Counted from the first letter of the stretch, positions 43,022-54,107 are shown. The stretch is DNA of 64,000 nt from Ditylenchus dipsaci (GCA_004194705.1 SADC01000448.1:124001-188000); one strand, 5' to 3'. Program-made: numbers and translations. Notes: a model not told the origin generated them from the letters alone.

Positions 43022-43862
43022 TAACACGGGAAAGGCACGGCCACCCCGTCACGTATCAGGAACCTTATATACCAAAAGATAGCCCTAACCGAGCTTGTTA
43101 CTGAACCGCGATCCAAATTTCCTATGGATCAGTCTTGGGCGAGATTTTCCACTTTGAAAGTTACAAAATATAGCAGTTAAAATATCATGAAAAATTACAC
43201 CTCCAATCATTGTGTAGGTGTGGCGCAGCGGTATCGCTTGACACTATATACTTTGCATTGTAGGTTCGATCCCCACTCGAAGCACCTTTTTTTGGTTTTT
43301 TTCCATTTCAAATGAATTTATGTATTTTTACTGCGAGAAATGGTAGCTTTTCGTAAAGAATTAACTATTGTGATTATTATCTCTCAATTCAGTGTCACTC
43401 TTTGCACCTTATTACGAAAATATTTTGGAGACGAGGATTCGGAAGAGAAGCTAGCCAAATGCCTTTGATAGTGTCTCTTATATAAGTTCCAGGATAATCA
43501 AAGAATTCCATTGTTTGTATTAAATAAAAAATTAAAAAAGGTTCTCGCGGTGAAAAAAACATGAATTCATGTAAAATGAAAAAATCCAAAATAAAAAGAT
43601 GCTTCAAATGGGGATCGAACCTACAATGCAAAGTATATAGTGTCAAGCGATACCGCTGCGCCACACCTACACAATGATTGGAGGTGTAATTTTTCATGAT
43701 ATTTAACTGCTATATTTTGTAACTTTCAAAGTGGAAAATCTCGCCCAAGACTGCTCCATAGGGAATTTGGATCGCGGTTCAGTAACAAGCTCGGTTAGGG
43801 CTATCTTTTGGTATATAAGGTTCCTTGATACGTGACGGGGTGGTCGTGCCTTTCCCGTGTAA
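43022..43862. mobile_element. Foldback element with tRNA-like sequences in both arms
   Basis: Arms of about 270 bp: ACACGGGAAAGGCACG, GATAGCCCTAACCGAGC, ACCGCGATCC, then a tRNA-like module, and the complement on the right (to CGTGCCTTTCCCGTGT). Outer 120 bp also occur at 5525-5640 and the first 30 bp at 6300. Arms are nearly identical, so insertion or arm homogenisation is recent. Confidence 0.88.
43208..43288 (+). other. tRNA-like module with Pol III A and B boxes (mirrored at 43607-43690)
   Basis: TGGCGCAGCGG fits the A box and GGTTCGATCCC fits the B box, at normal spacing; the T arm pairs except for one base. The acceptor stem does not pair and no anticodon arm forms cleanly, so it is not a working tRNA. 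The reverse complement is present in the opposite arm. Confidence 0.55.
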
Positions 43863-43997
43863 GAAAAATATTTTTGAGTGTGAGAAAATCGATTTAAAGA
43901 AATCGAATATTTTTGACAAGTTCACAGCCATTTTCGTCTTTTCAACTGGTTAGAATTTTAATTTTTTTGTCTAGTAGTATTAAACGTCTTGGCTATC

Positions 43998-44241
43998 CAG
44001 AACCTTTGGGGCCCACTCGCCAGAACCAAAGGGGTCCCACTCGCCAGAACCGAAGGGGTCCAACTGGCCAGAACCAAAGGGGTCCCACTCGCCAGAACCA
44101 AAGGGTCCCTGCTTTCTTTTGCCATTGTTTTTTTAAATTGTTTTCATTCTGAAATTCCGCGTTGTTTCTTTATTGTTTCGTTCCCCCCGTTCTGGCGAGT
44201 GGGACCCCTTTGGTTCTGGCGTGTGGGCCCCAAAGGTTCTG
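43998..44241. repeat. 24-bp minisatellite element CCAGAACCAAAGGGGTCC
   Basis: About five direct units on the left, two inverted units on the right (GGACCCCTTTGGTTCTGG), bounded by CAGAACC and GGTTCTG. The period is a multiple of three, so open frames through it are artefacts. Probably a word-satellite transposon; no target duplication. Confidence 0.75.
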
Positions 44242-44257
44242 TTGCTCCAACGTCTTA

Positions 44258-44505
44258 GTGCCATGTTGTAGCGCAGTTCAAGAGTCACAAAACCTACTTT
44301 ACAGAAACAAATTTAATTGTAAGAGTGTAGACATATAGACTTTTTAAAAAAACCGGAAAAGAACTAAATTCAGTTTTTCTTCATTTTTTTAAATTTTTTT
44401 TTAAATGTTTTTTAAAAAGACATATCTCAATACTCAGATTTTCAAAAAAAAAAGTTCTGTTAACTGAATTTTGTAGCTCTTGAATTGCGCTACATGGTGC
44501 AAAAA
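44258..44505. mobile_element. Foldback, TTGTAGCGCAGTTCAAGAG arms
   Basis: GTAGCGCAGTTCAAGAGTC at left, CTCTTGAATTGCGCTAC at right. The CTCTTGAATT module is shared with the repeats at 55255 and 62538. Confidence 0.65.
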
Positions 44506-45055
44506 TGTTATCACAGTGCCTTACGATAAATCGAAATTTAAGTCAAAATAGGTGTCACCATGTCATAAATATTAGATTGCCTTAAATTGATTTTCACACT
44601 TGAAAACAATTTTTCACTAAAAAGCTGTTCTTTAATCGCACGGGATAGCTTTTAATCATAAAGTTTCTCAAAAGTATCTGGGCAGAAAAATTTTTACGGA
44701 CCAAAACAATTTTAATTTTTAAAAGAAACCCCCTGTATAATAAAAATTTAACAGTTAGGCTTAGGTGACGAGAACTTTAACTTGATGCGTTCTATGTGTA
44801 ACTTTGAATGTACAGAGAAACTATAAAAATAAAAGATCACTTTTTTTTATTTTTACGAGAGATATTCTGATCACATCTTGTTAGCCTTTTTCGTTAGCCT
44901 ATCAATTACCAGCATGTTTACTGTGAAGGCTTTTGTTACAAAACACGCGTTTACCAAAGTGAATCACCAGGTGGATACCCACTAAGAACAAAACGCCTAT
45001 CCTAACATCCGCTAGTCAACCCTTACTTTAAAGGGAGGTGAGCTAAGCTGTTAAA

Positions 45056-45287
45056 CGGGCATGCACACGCTAATAAGAGGTGGTGTCCGGGAATTCAAAA
45101 ATTTTTCCTAATCATTAAAGTTCTGTGCGGAGTTTTCAAGTTGATTTCTAACAAAACCACATCTAAATTAAATACTAGGTGTGGTTTTGATAGAAACCAA
45201 GTTGAAAAATCCGTACAGAACTTCACTGATTAGGAAAAATTTTTGAATTCCCGGGCACCACCTCTTATTAGCGTGGGTATGCCCCTT
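45056..45287. mobile_element. TTAA-flanked foldback (GGGCATGCMCACGC arms)
   Basis: TTAA at 45052-45055 and 45288-45291. Arms of over 100 bp, nearly perfect; core AACTTCTGTRCGGA as in 1649 and 33721. Confidence 0.9.
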
Positions 45288-45291
45288 TAAG

Positions 45292-45751
45292 GAGTAAATC
45301 TTGACATGAAATAGGCAGTTTGAATTTCCTATTTCTATAGTTTGTTGAAAACCCGTTGTTGCAGTGTCCGACAAAGTGGAGTCGCATCATGAATATCATA
45401 ATTTCCATATCACTTGGAAAAGCCTTAAAATGGAAGTCGAAGAGAAAAAACAATCGAAAAACAATTATTATTTTTCTATTACATTTTTGTTTTCAAGTTT
45501 TTGACAAGCATCTTTTTAAGTTTACAACTCTGTTAAAAAAAATCAAAATTTTTCCGATTTTTTCTTTCCCACTTCTCTTTTCAAGGCATTTATTAAAGAA
45601 ATTTAAAAGTTGTGATATTGATGCTAACCCAATTTTAATTCCGCTAAAGTTTGTCTGACACCTCAAAAACGATTTGTCAAAAAAAATCAGTATTGGAATA
45701 AGTTAAAAAATACGAAATTTGAATTACCTATTTTGTGTCAAGGCTATCTCC
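45292..45751. mobile_element. Second TTAA-flanked element sharing a TTAA with the first
   Basis: TTAA at 45288-45291 (shared) and 45752-45755. Ends GGAGTAAATCTTGACATG and TGTCAAGGCTATCTCC; AAATAGG blocks follow. Interior 45420-45650 is AT-rich and non-coding. Confidence 0.75.
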
Positions 45752-46447
45752 TTAAAGCTAGGAACCCAATGAGGGGGTGAGGGTGCAGATCTGAGGGTGC
45801 AGAGCTCATTGGGTATACACTGGATCCGCACCTCCGCACTCCCGCACTAAGAGCGGAACCACGGCAGTGCGGCACTCGACTGTATCCAATGAAAATTTGC
45901 ATCCTCGCCGCGGGAGTGAGAACGTGAGGAGTTCGAGTGCGGGTGCAAATCCGCACCGCCGCACTCAATTTTTTAATGCCTTTTTTAGTTTCAGAATTTA
46001 GTCGGATATTTTTTCCACTTGAAATATGCCAAAAATGTATTTCTTTTTCTGAGTTGATTGAAGTTTATCGAATTTCGGAATTCATCCTAGAAAAAACTTA
46101 TGGCCCTCAAAATGTATAAATTTTTTGCTAAAGGCACAAAAGCTTTGTATGGTTTTGTTCTGGTGAATTTCTTCTCAGTGATAAGTTTTTTTTCGAAATT
46201 TTTTTGACTGTGTCTGAACTATCCTAAACCATCCCAGATTTTTAGGCCATTCGTGAATTACCTCATACCATCCCAACTGCTGAAACCACCCCGAGAAAAA
46301 TCCAAGACCATGAATCGAGGTAAATTTTCCGTGGAAAGTGGAAAATTTTCCATGAAATAATTTTTACATGAAAAGTCGATTTAAGTCAATTTTTCTGTGC
46401 CGCGACCTCGGTAATCAGGCTACAAATACGTAATCGGCTAAAATAAG

Positions 46448-47433
46448 TAGATGTCGGCATTTGCCCTTTGGCGATGTTGCGATGCGATGTTTTTCAGCCA
46501 AAATATTTGCGTGCGATGTTGCGATGCGATGTCGATATTTGAGTGCGATACATCGCTGCGATGTTTTACTTTAAATTTTCGTGTGCGATGTTGACATTTT
46601 GACCGAAAATTTTACATGTTTAAAAAATTTGCGAAAAAATTTCGAACCTTTTGAAAAAAAATAACAGATCTCAATCGGCCATATCATGCACATATTCGAT
46701 CTGATCCTTCAAGTTAGCGTCCAAAAAATAGCCAGACCATGTATCCCGAAATATGATCATCTTAAGATAGGTACATGCAAAGTTATTTAAATGATATTCT
46801 TTGGTACTTATAGGCACGTTAGAAGTGGCCTCTGTTTTGTCCCTTCCCTTCCAATACAGCCTTTGATCCCTCTTAAAATCACCTTTCTGGTCCTTCTATA
46901 GCAAAATAATTACTTAAAATGACTTTTGACCACTCCTAAAAATCATGATTTAGGGGGGGGGAGGGGACGTTATCACAGTAGCGCCTAGCTTGCTTTATTA
47001 AAAGAACAAGCGAAAAGACACATACAAGAGAACAAGTCACCATCAATTTTCCAGAGCGCAATTTTCCAGAGAAGGCTCGTACTTAACGAAAAGCATAAAT
47101 GCCTTCGTAAATAATTTCGAAAAAATTGCAAAAAGAATGTACGATATCAGCAAAAAAACAACGACTAAAAAAATGTCAAAAATTCACAACTAGTTCGTAG
47201 ATTGATGCTATTTAAGAATTTAAATTCATATTCTGAAGTTAAGAATGTCGACTTTGGCGTTATGCAATTTTTCTTATTTTAAACGGATTTTGCAAAAAAA
47301 GTTTGCGATGTCTTAACAAATTGCGATGCGATGTTGCGATGTTTTCAAAATCATGCGTGCGATGTTTTTGGTCTAAATTTGCTGCGTGCGATGCGATGTT
47401 TGCGATGTCAACATCGCATCGTGCCGACCTCTA
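46448..47433. mobile_element. hAT-like element with TGCGATGCGATG word ends
   Basis: 8-bp duplication AAAATAAG at 46440-46447 and 47434-47441. Ends TAGATGTCGGCA and TGCCGACCTCTA. GCGATG words crowd both ends (46470-46580, 47300-47420), with AT-rich unique sequence between. Confidence 0.92.
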
Positions 47434-47489
47434 AAAATAAGTATGAATAAAAATTGTTAATAAGTCTAATCGACTCCAGAATTTTCGGG

Positions 47490-48320
47490 TGGTCCACTTG
47501 GATATCCCCCACCCTAACCCCAATTCCTGGGTAGGCACCACCTGGTCAGGTGGGTGTCCACCTGGATGGCCTAAAATGGAACTAAAAAAAAACAAAGTTA
47601 ACACTTAGTGAGGCTAGAACCAGTAACCTCGGTGACGGCAACCCCTCCCCAATTTAGACCAGGTGGTAGCAAACCAAGTGGTCGACCACTTGGATCAAAA
47701 AATTCTTTTACATTTTCTTTGTTTGTAACCCGAAAACGTGAAAAAATTTTTTGATCCAAATGGTCGACCACTTGGTTTAGTGCATGAATTCTCAGGGGTG
47801 TTCTAGAGGCTGCTGGATCGATTTTTGAGGTCACCTGTGACTCACAGGCTCAAATCCTGGTGGTAACAGATATTATTGTTTCTTGAATAATAATTATAAA
47901 CTATTCTGTAAAAGACCAGTGAGACTCAGGGTGAGCAGGGTAACCACCTGGCAGAGTCTGGACCATTAAAACCAAATGGTCGACCACTTGGATCAAAATT
48001 TTTTTTCACGTTTTCGGGTTACAAAACAATTTTTCTGCACTAATTCGAGCATGCTGAAGATGGTTTGACAATGGTATAATCACGTTTTCTCGAGTATTTT
48101 TTGAGTTTTTGGCAATAATTGATTTTAGCAAAATTAATTATTGCCCAAAATTTAAAAAATACCTTACAAAACGACATTTCATCACTATCAAACCATCTTC
48201 AGCATGTCCAAATTAGTCCAGAAAACAGGTTTTGGAGCATGAAAAACGTAAAAAAATTGACTAAAATTTCATTTTTAGGCCATCCAGCTGGATATCCACC
48301 TGAACCATGGGTACCTATCC
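47490..48320. repeat. Inverted copies of the CCAGGTGGATATCC satellite
   Basis: Words GGTGGGTGTCCACCTGG, AAGTGGTCGACCACTTGG and CCAGCTGGATATCCACC occur in both orientations; the same unit forms the tandem array at 57905-59110. Confidence 0.7.
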
Positions 48321-49366
48321 TAGGTTTCATAGTTTGAGTCACCAAAATTACAGTTTTGGTATTGTCAAACCATGTTCAGCGTAAAATTTTGGGTGAGAAA
48401 TCATGGTTTACAATCCCATTTAAAAAACTGATATTTTCGGGATTTGTAGGCAGATGCTTCCTCAGAATAAGTATCTATCCATTATAGGTGTTGTGGCTAG
48501 TGAAATCACTATTTTTGTATTAACAAACTGTGTTCAGCACATGATTGCAGGTGAGATAGGGTGGTTTTCTGTCTTACTTTAAAAAAGTTTCAATTTTCCG
48601 AAAATTTGTAGATCGTAGCTTTAGTCTTAAAAAATTTCAGTTAGGATCCACAAGCGGAAAAGTTGTACTCAAAAATAACTTGAGCGCCGAAAAGAGCATA
48701 AGAAAATGAAACAACGATGATGCGCCACACTCCGAATAAAAAAATCGCCTCACTCAGAATGAAAGAGCGCGGGAGTGCGGCTCCAAATATGTGTCGCCTG
48801 ATTGTGTACACGCTGGCGCCGCACCGCGGGAGTGAAGATTTGCGCGGGAGTGCGGAGTTGCGGCTCCCATTGGGTTCCCAGCTTAACAGCTTGCTACCAT
48901 TTCACGTCCACCCTTCTCCTTAAATAAAAACAATTGACTGCACATAAAGGACCTCGAAGTGAAAAAGTGCTCCGACCAGTAGGATAAGATTGAAAAAAAT
49001 CTAAAAACTGAAAAGGAACAAGAGAAACAAAACAAAAAGATGTTGCATATCTCTGACATAAAAAGCTATAAAAAGTAAGTAGAAAACACAAAAATTTTTT
49101 GAATGTTTTGCAGATCCGAACTTCTTCGATGTCAGTTAGTTGTTAAAGGTTCTCAAATGGTCAGAGTTTTTCAAATTTTTGAACTAGCTTTGAATTTTCA
49201 AGGCAAATCTAATAAAAACATCTTGAAAAATGTGTACATAAATTTTCCAATATTTAAAATATTTTTATTCATCAAATAACTTCATGCACAAATATCAAGT
49301 TTCAATTAAAACTAACTCCGATCAGTTTTTTAATTAAAGCAATCCCGAGATTCTCCTATAAATATT

Positions 49367-50439
49367 TTAATTAGCCTTTGTGTCACACAAGAAAAAATTA
49401 CCAGAGAAAGTGCCAGCCAAATTGAGTTTTCCAGCATCTAAATTTATAATATAATTGAAAAAAATATGAAGTCTCCAACCAAATGTCTTTCGTGGGACTT
49501 CTCCTTCTGTCACGTAGGTATCGGGGATGACAATAGCAACCTTCTTTAAGCATGGCACATTTTCATCGTTACCTCAAACAAAGTCCTGTATATTTGCCAC
49601 ATGTGACTTAGTTCGCTGTCGGACAAGCACTTGACTCAAAATAGCATATCCCTGGTCTTGACAAAAAATACCTAGCTTAATATACACCTTTGGCAATATC
49701 TCAAAATTATTTGCGCTGATACAATTAGTGATGGGTGTGCTAAGTCGAGAGATTGCGATGCCGTATTTACTCTACACCCTTGACTTTGACTTGACCTATA
49801 TCTCAGCCTATAGCATATATTTCACATATCTGGTCATTTTCTTAAGTCATTTTCTTGTCATTTTCTTAACTCCCAGAAACTCTGTTGATTTCACCTAACA
49901 CAAGATAACTAAAAATCTTGAGGTCGTTCACAATTTTTTTGATTTCTGGGGGTTTATAAAACAAGCAGACATGTTGGATTATTACAGAAAATACGGTATC
50001 TGAAAAAACATACAGTCATGGTAGATGTTGACCTAAAAAATTGTCGTTGAAAATTTTCAGAAAAATGTAAACCAAAGTTTGACCTTAGGATCAATGGTGG
50101 TGAACTCAGTTTCATGTCCTTTGAGCTAAAAAAGTGAAATTTAATAAGACTTATGAAATAAGGAATAATCAAAACCTCAAATCGACCTTCACTGTCACTG
50201 ACCCCTTCATCCATCAAATCATCCATGTCAGTACCTAAATGTGGCCGTAACTTTCTTCAGCTAAATTAGATGTCTAACTTACGGTCAACATCGTATAACT
50301 TGACTTTGACTCCCGAAGCTGGTTTTCCATTGCACTCCAGCACACCTCGGACAGCAGTACTTTGGGTTGTGCCAAGAGATGGAAGGCACTCCACTGAGAG
50401 GGCGATACAGCAAAGAGTAGCTAGAAGAAAGGAGTTCAT
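49367..50439 (-). CDS. Transthyretin-like (TTR) family secreted protein
   Basis: Nematode-expanded family (Pfam PF01060); secreted carrier or signalling proteins, individual roles mostly unknown. Exons: 50439-50283, 50234-50176, 50125-50084, 50032-50014 (19 nt), 49572-49480, 49437-49367; phases close at 146 aa, the normal size. Residues 1-20 form a signal peptide. Core motifs: VRGVLECNGKPASGVKVKLY, then DDLMDEGVSDSEGRFE, IDPKVNIYHDC, CLKKVAIVIPD, YVTEGEVP, and LNLAGTFSG near the end. Cysteines in LEC, YHDC, PCLKK and FLCD match the usual disulfide positions. No frame break, unlike most neighbours. An ACTTTCAG acceptor lies 15 nt before the ATG, consistent with trans-splicing. Intron 4 holds a class B MITE. 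Confidence 0.95.
49762..49994. mobile_element. Degenerate class B MITE in the TTR intron
   Basis: Left GCCGTATTTACTCTACACCC, right TTACAGAAAATACGG then TA. Inner word AACATC / CTTGAGGTCG as in other class B interiors. Confidence 0.55.
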
Positions 50440-50956
50440 ATCAATTGTCTAACTTCTGAAAGTTAAAACCGGTGTTAAATAGCTTTATTTATGTCTCAAG
50501 GATGAACAAATGAGTCACAGAGCAGTTAATCAAAACGGAAATGACTCATAATCTTTTAGTTAAATATAGATAGGTAAACTTTTTTAATAAAATAATAAAA
50601 TCTTTTCTGGTGAATAAAGGAGTGTGACCGTTGTCCTTGATAGTGAGCAATGGGTTGCCGAACAAAATGTAAGAGACAAAGTTGAATGAAAAGATACCGG
50701 TTTTGTTATTGTTTCTTCAGTTTCGTTCGTTTTCTTTTTTTATTTGGTTTCATCTCAAAGAATGAAAATTAATAACTAAGTATGGAGCAGTATAAACAAA
50801 CTCACCTAGAACATTTGATTGATAGTTCAAAGGCGTCGTGTGGGAAATAGATCTAGGTATAAAGGCAGTCGCTGTGTTTACTTACAAAATTAAACTATTG
50901 GATGATAGCTATATTTATATAAAATCTGAAAAAAAACAACGGAAAAACATCAGATA

Positions 50957-51388
50957 CAGTCAAACCTCTATATAACGGCCCCCCTAAAAGTTCGTTCCCA
51001 CCTTGGGTCCGACACTTTTTTTTAGCTCGATTTTCAAAGCTTTTTTTAAACTCTGTTTTGACAGTCTGGTCGCAAATATCGCAAGGATTCCGATTTTGCC
51101 GATCGTTTTTCAATATTTGAATAATTTTACTTTTAAAAAATACAAAACCTCTATATAACGGCCCTCTAAAAAAAATTAGAGGGCAGTTATATAGAGGTTT
51201 TGTATTTTTAATAGTAAAATTATTCAAATATTGAAAAACGATCGGCAAAATCGGAATCCTTGCGATATTTGCGACAAGACTGTCAAAACAGAGTTTGAAA
51301 AAAGCTTTGAAAATCGAGCTAAAAAAGTGTCGGACCCAAGTGGGAACGAACTTTTAGGGGGGGGGGGCCGTTATATAGAGTTTGACTG
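50957..51388. mobile_element. Class A element that is one near-perfect 432-bp palindrome
   Basis: TA-flanked (50955-50956, 51389-51390). Ends CAGTCAAACCTCTATATAAC and complement, private word TATAACGGCC. Arms of about 215 bp match almost throughout and a second CCTCTATATAACGGCC sits at the centre, as if two copies met head to head. Confidence 0.92.
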
Positions 51389-51624
51389 TACTTAAATGAA
51401 GTAATTTAATACACATTAACTAGGGGCCCAAGAACAGATATTATCATAACAAAGTTGAAAAAAGAATATTAGCTAATTTTTATTTTGAAACTTTGTTGTA
51501 TTTTGAACGCGTTACGCGCGTCGTGCTGGTGCTAGATGGCGTCCGCTTGAAGCGGACAAAATTTTACAACAAAATGTGTTTTTTATTTAACAATTTCTGT
51601 GGAACTTGTTTACTTGGGGGGGGC

Positions 51625-51780
51625 CCTTTTTGGTCAACTATGAATAGTGTTTAGACGTCTTCTAAGTAATTTTTATACGCTAAACCGATAAAAAAGTAGT
51701 TTCCAAACAATTTCCGCACTAAAAAATGACTCTGGATGCATAAAAAATATCTGCATACCAGAGTTTCTTTATCGAGTTAG
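51625..51780. repeat. Fragment of the 16441 element family
   Basis: TGGGGGGG..., GTGTTTAGACGTCTTC and GACTCTGGATGCAT modules occur in the same order as at 16450-16740. Confidence 0.65.
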
Positions 51781-52623
51781 AGTTCGGATCGGAGGTGTTC
51801 ACGTAGCCAAAAACCCGAACTCGAACTCTAACTCTAATACAGTCTACTATCGATACAGTGTAGCTCGCGGCGATTGGAAACATATACACTATATCGAGAG
51901 TACACTATATCGAAGGTTTCAGAACGAATCAGTCAACAGTATACACTAAATCAAGAGTTTGCCTCAATGACAGAAAACCCCAATGAAAAACGTCTTTTTT
52001 AACAAGCAATAATAACGGTACCATCTTAGTAATAAACTAATGGTTGACGAGAAGTAACTAGTTATTTTTGCTTCTACATTTACATTATCCTATATTTATT
52101 TTTGACTTTGTTCCTAAAAAATATTCGTCCGGTGCATCGGTAAGCACTACAGAATCAGCATGATTCGGTAAAAAAAACGCACTCTAAGCTTACAACTGCC
52201 CCGGTTGTTAGTTGTTAGTTGTTAGCTGTTGTTGGTTGTTCCACTTCCCTGCTTTGGCTTCAATTGCCTGATCTGCCCCTGTCGCCCTTTTCACTACATT
52301 TGCTTTCGGTTCTCCCAGCCTCGGCAAAAATATGAAAACCAAGAATTTAAGCTTGTAGGTCATTGTACCCTCTAATTAAGCAATTCGTGGTTTCATTTTT
52401 GGCAACCTAAGTTATTGATTATTTATCGTTCAAAGTATTCACACTTCAATCTTTTCAAGAACTCATTGATCAATTTACAAAAAAAACAGGTGAATTTACA
52501 TTTTAGAAACAGCAATTTTATTGAAATTAGAAAATATACACTATATCAAGAGTCGTTTCCTTTGTCGGGACCGAGAAAAAATGTACACTATATCGAGAGT
52601 TTCACTGTATCGAGAGTGCTCTA

Positions 52624-53504
52624 CCGTATTTCCTCTAATAGAAGACCCCTCTCTATTATAAGACCCCCTCTAATAGAAAACCCCCCTAGAGGATGAACGA
52701 AAAATATAAGACCCCATCTAATATAAGACCCCCAGAGTCAAAAACATTAAGCAAATCGAAAATTTTTTTGTTTTAGAACGATTTTTTTTGTTTTAGAACG
52801 ATTTTTTTGTTTTAGAACGAATTTTTTGTTTCCACCTCCTGTTGTTCTTATGATTTTGGATGTTGTTCTGGTTGTTATTTTCAACTCCTGGTTTTGATCA
52901 ATGTTTGGGAATAAATATTCGATTGGCTAATTTTTTGTTGTTTTTGTTTAAAAAAAGACAATACTTTTTTTTTGCGCAAAAACACTTTTTTTTGGCGCAA
53001 ATCCACTTTTTTGGTGCAAATTTTAGATTGAAAATTTTTAACTTTTTTTTTAAAGTTTCAACATTATCATGTAGCCCTGCTTTTCTAGTTTCTGATGAGG
53101 TACCATTAATTGCATTATCTTTCAATAATGTGAACAAAAAGGTAAAAGTATGAACCAAATCGCTACTCTAATTTGGTTCATACTTTTACCTTTTTGTCTT
53201 ACATTTTTTAAAGATGATGCAATAAATGATACCTCATCAGAAACTAGAAAAGCAGGGCTACATGACGATGTAAAAACTTTTGAAAAAAGTTGAAAATTTT
53301 CAATCTAATTACGCAAAACAAAAATTTGCGCCAAAAAAGTGGATTTGCGCCAAAAAAAGTATTGGCCAAAAAAACCGGCGCCTTTGGCGCGACATGGTTG
53401 AAATATTGAACACCCCCTCTATTATAACACCCCTTCTAATATAACACCCCCTAGAGGGAGGTTGAAAAATATAACACCCGGGTCTTCTATTATAGGAAAT
53501 ACGG
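52624..53504. mobile_element. Class B element, private word AGAAGACCCC, nested in 51840-53618
   Basis: TA at 52622-52623 and 53505-53506. Left CCGTATTTCCTCTAATAG, right CTATTATAGGAAATACGG; CTAATAYAAGACCCCC units repeat at left and TATAACACCCC units at right. Confidence 0.9.
52958..53366. mobile_element. GGCGCAAATCC foldback nested in 52624-53504
   Basis: Left CAATACTTTTTTTTTGCGC and GGCGCAAATCCACTTTTTT, complement at right; core CATGTAGCCCTGC with TTTCTGATGAGGTACC, mirrored. Family of 24478 and 37190. Confidence 0.85.
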
Positions 53505-53739
53505 TATATCGAAGATATGGTTCCTTATGTTTTTAAATTAACCAACCAAATCGTGAAAAATATACACTGTATCGAGAGTTACACTATATCGAGAGTGCAC
53601 TGTATCGAGAGTGAACTGTAACGTGAACAAGCCAAAACATATTTTGTATAAGCATCTAAAACAATATAATAAAATTTCTTACTTAACTTGTGTACGTCAA
53701 TTAAATTTGATTGGATATGGTTTTACTAGTATATTCTCC

Positions 53740-53850
53740 CGGCAGGTAATTGACGCGGAAGGAATTTGTCTCCGACAGGAAATTGTCTCCGGCAGGGAAA
53801 TGTCCGGCAGGAAAATATCCAGCAGGGCCGTTCCCGGTGACCTTCGTAGC
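53740..53850. repeat. CGGCAGGAAATT words
   Basis: About six imperfect units of TCCGGCAGGRAAT type. Probably the residue of a word-satellite element. Confidence 0.5.
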
Positions 53851-53884
53851 AGTTTTGCCTAATTTAAAGACATGCTTTTTCAAA

Positions 53885-54092
53885 AATCCCTGCCCTTGAA
53901 TCGAGGTTTTGTGTTTTGAGTGGTAAAATTATTTAGTTATTGAAAAATGATCGGCAAAGTCGGAATTTTTGCGATATTTGCAACCAGATTGTTGAAACAA
54001 AATTGGTAAAAAATTCAAAAATCAAGCTAAAAAGTGTCGGGTACTAGGTGGGAACGAACTTTTTGGGGTGTCCTTAAATCGAGAAGCGACTG
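53885..54092. mobile_element. Class A element, private word TTAAGGACACC
   Basis: Right end GTCCTTAAATCGAGAAGCGACTG then TA; left eroded (TTGAATCGAGG). Interior matches 50957 (AAAATGATCGGCAAAGTCGG, GTGGGAACGAACTTTT). Confidence 0.75.
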
Positions 54093-54107
54093 TATGAGGG
54101 TTTAAAC

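Larger units (their letters stand above)
45758..48882. mobile_element. 3.1-kb composite element with TAGGAACCCAATG ends
   Basis: CTAGGAACCCAATGAGGG at left and CTCCCATTGGGTTCCCAG at right. Next to both ends lie GC-rich words (GCGGGAGTGCGG, CGCACTCCCGCAC). Flanks CCTTAAAG / CTTAACAG are only roughly alike. It contains the 46448 hAT-like element and satellite copies at 47490-48320. Confidence 0.65.
51840..53618. mobile_element. Class A element, private word ACTATATCGAGAGT, with two nested elements
   Basis: TA-flanked (51838-51839, 53619-53620). TATACACTATATCGAGAGT units recur near both ends (51885-51950, 52540-52620, 53555-53610). It is interrupted at 52622 by a class B element, itself interrupted by a foldback. 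Confidence 0.85.

Noticed and set aside
43208..43288. Functional tRNA gene
   Set aside because: A and B boxes fit, but the acceptor and anticodon stems do not pair.
43998..44241. Open frames with PTRQNQRG repeats as a protein
   Set aside because: They come from a 24-bp minisatellite present also inverted; no start, splice or conservation signal.
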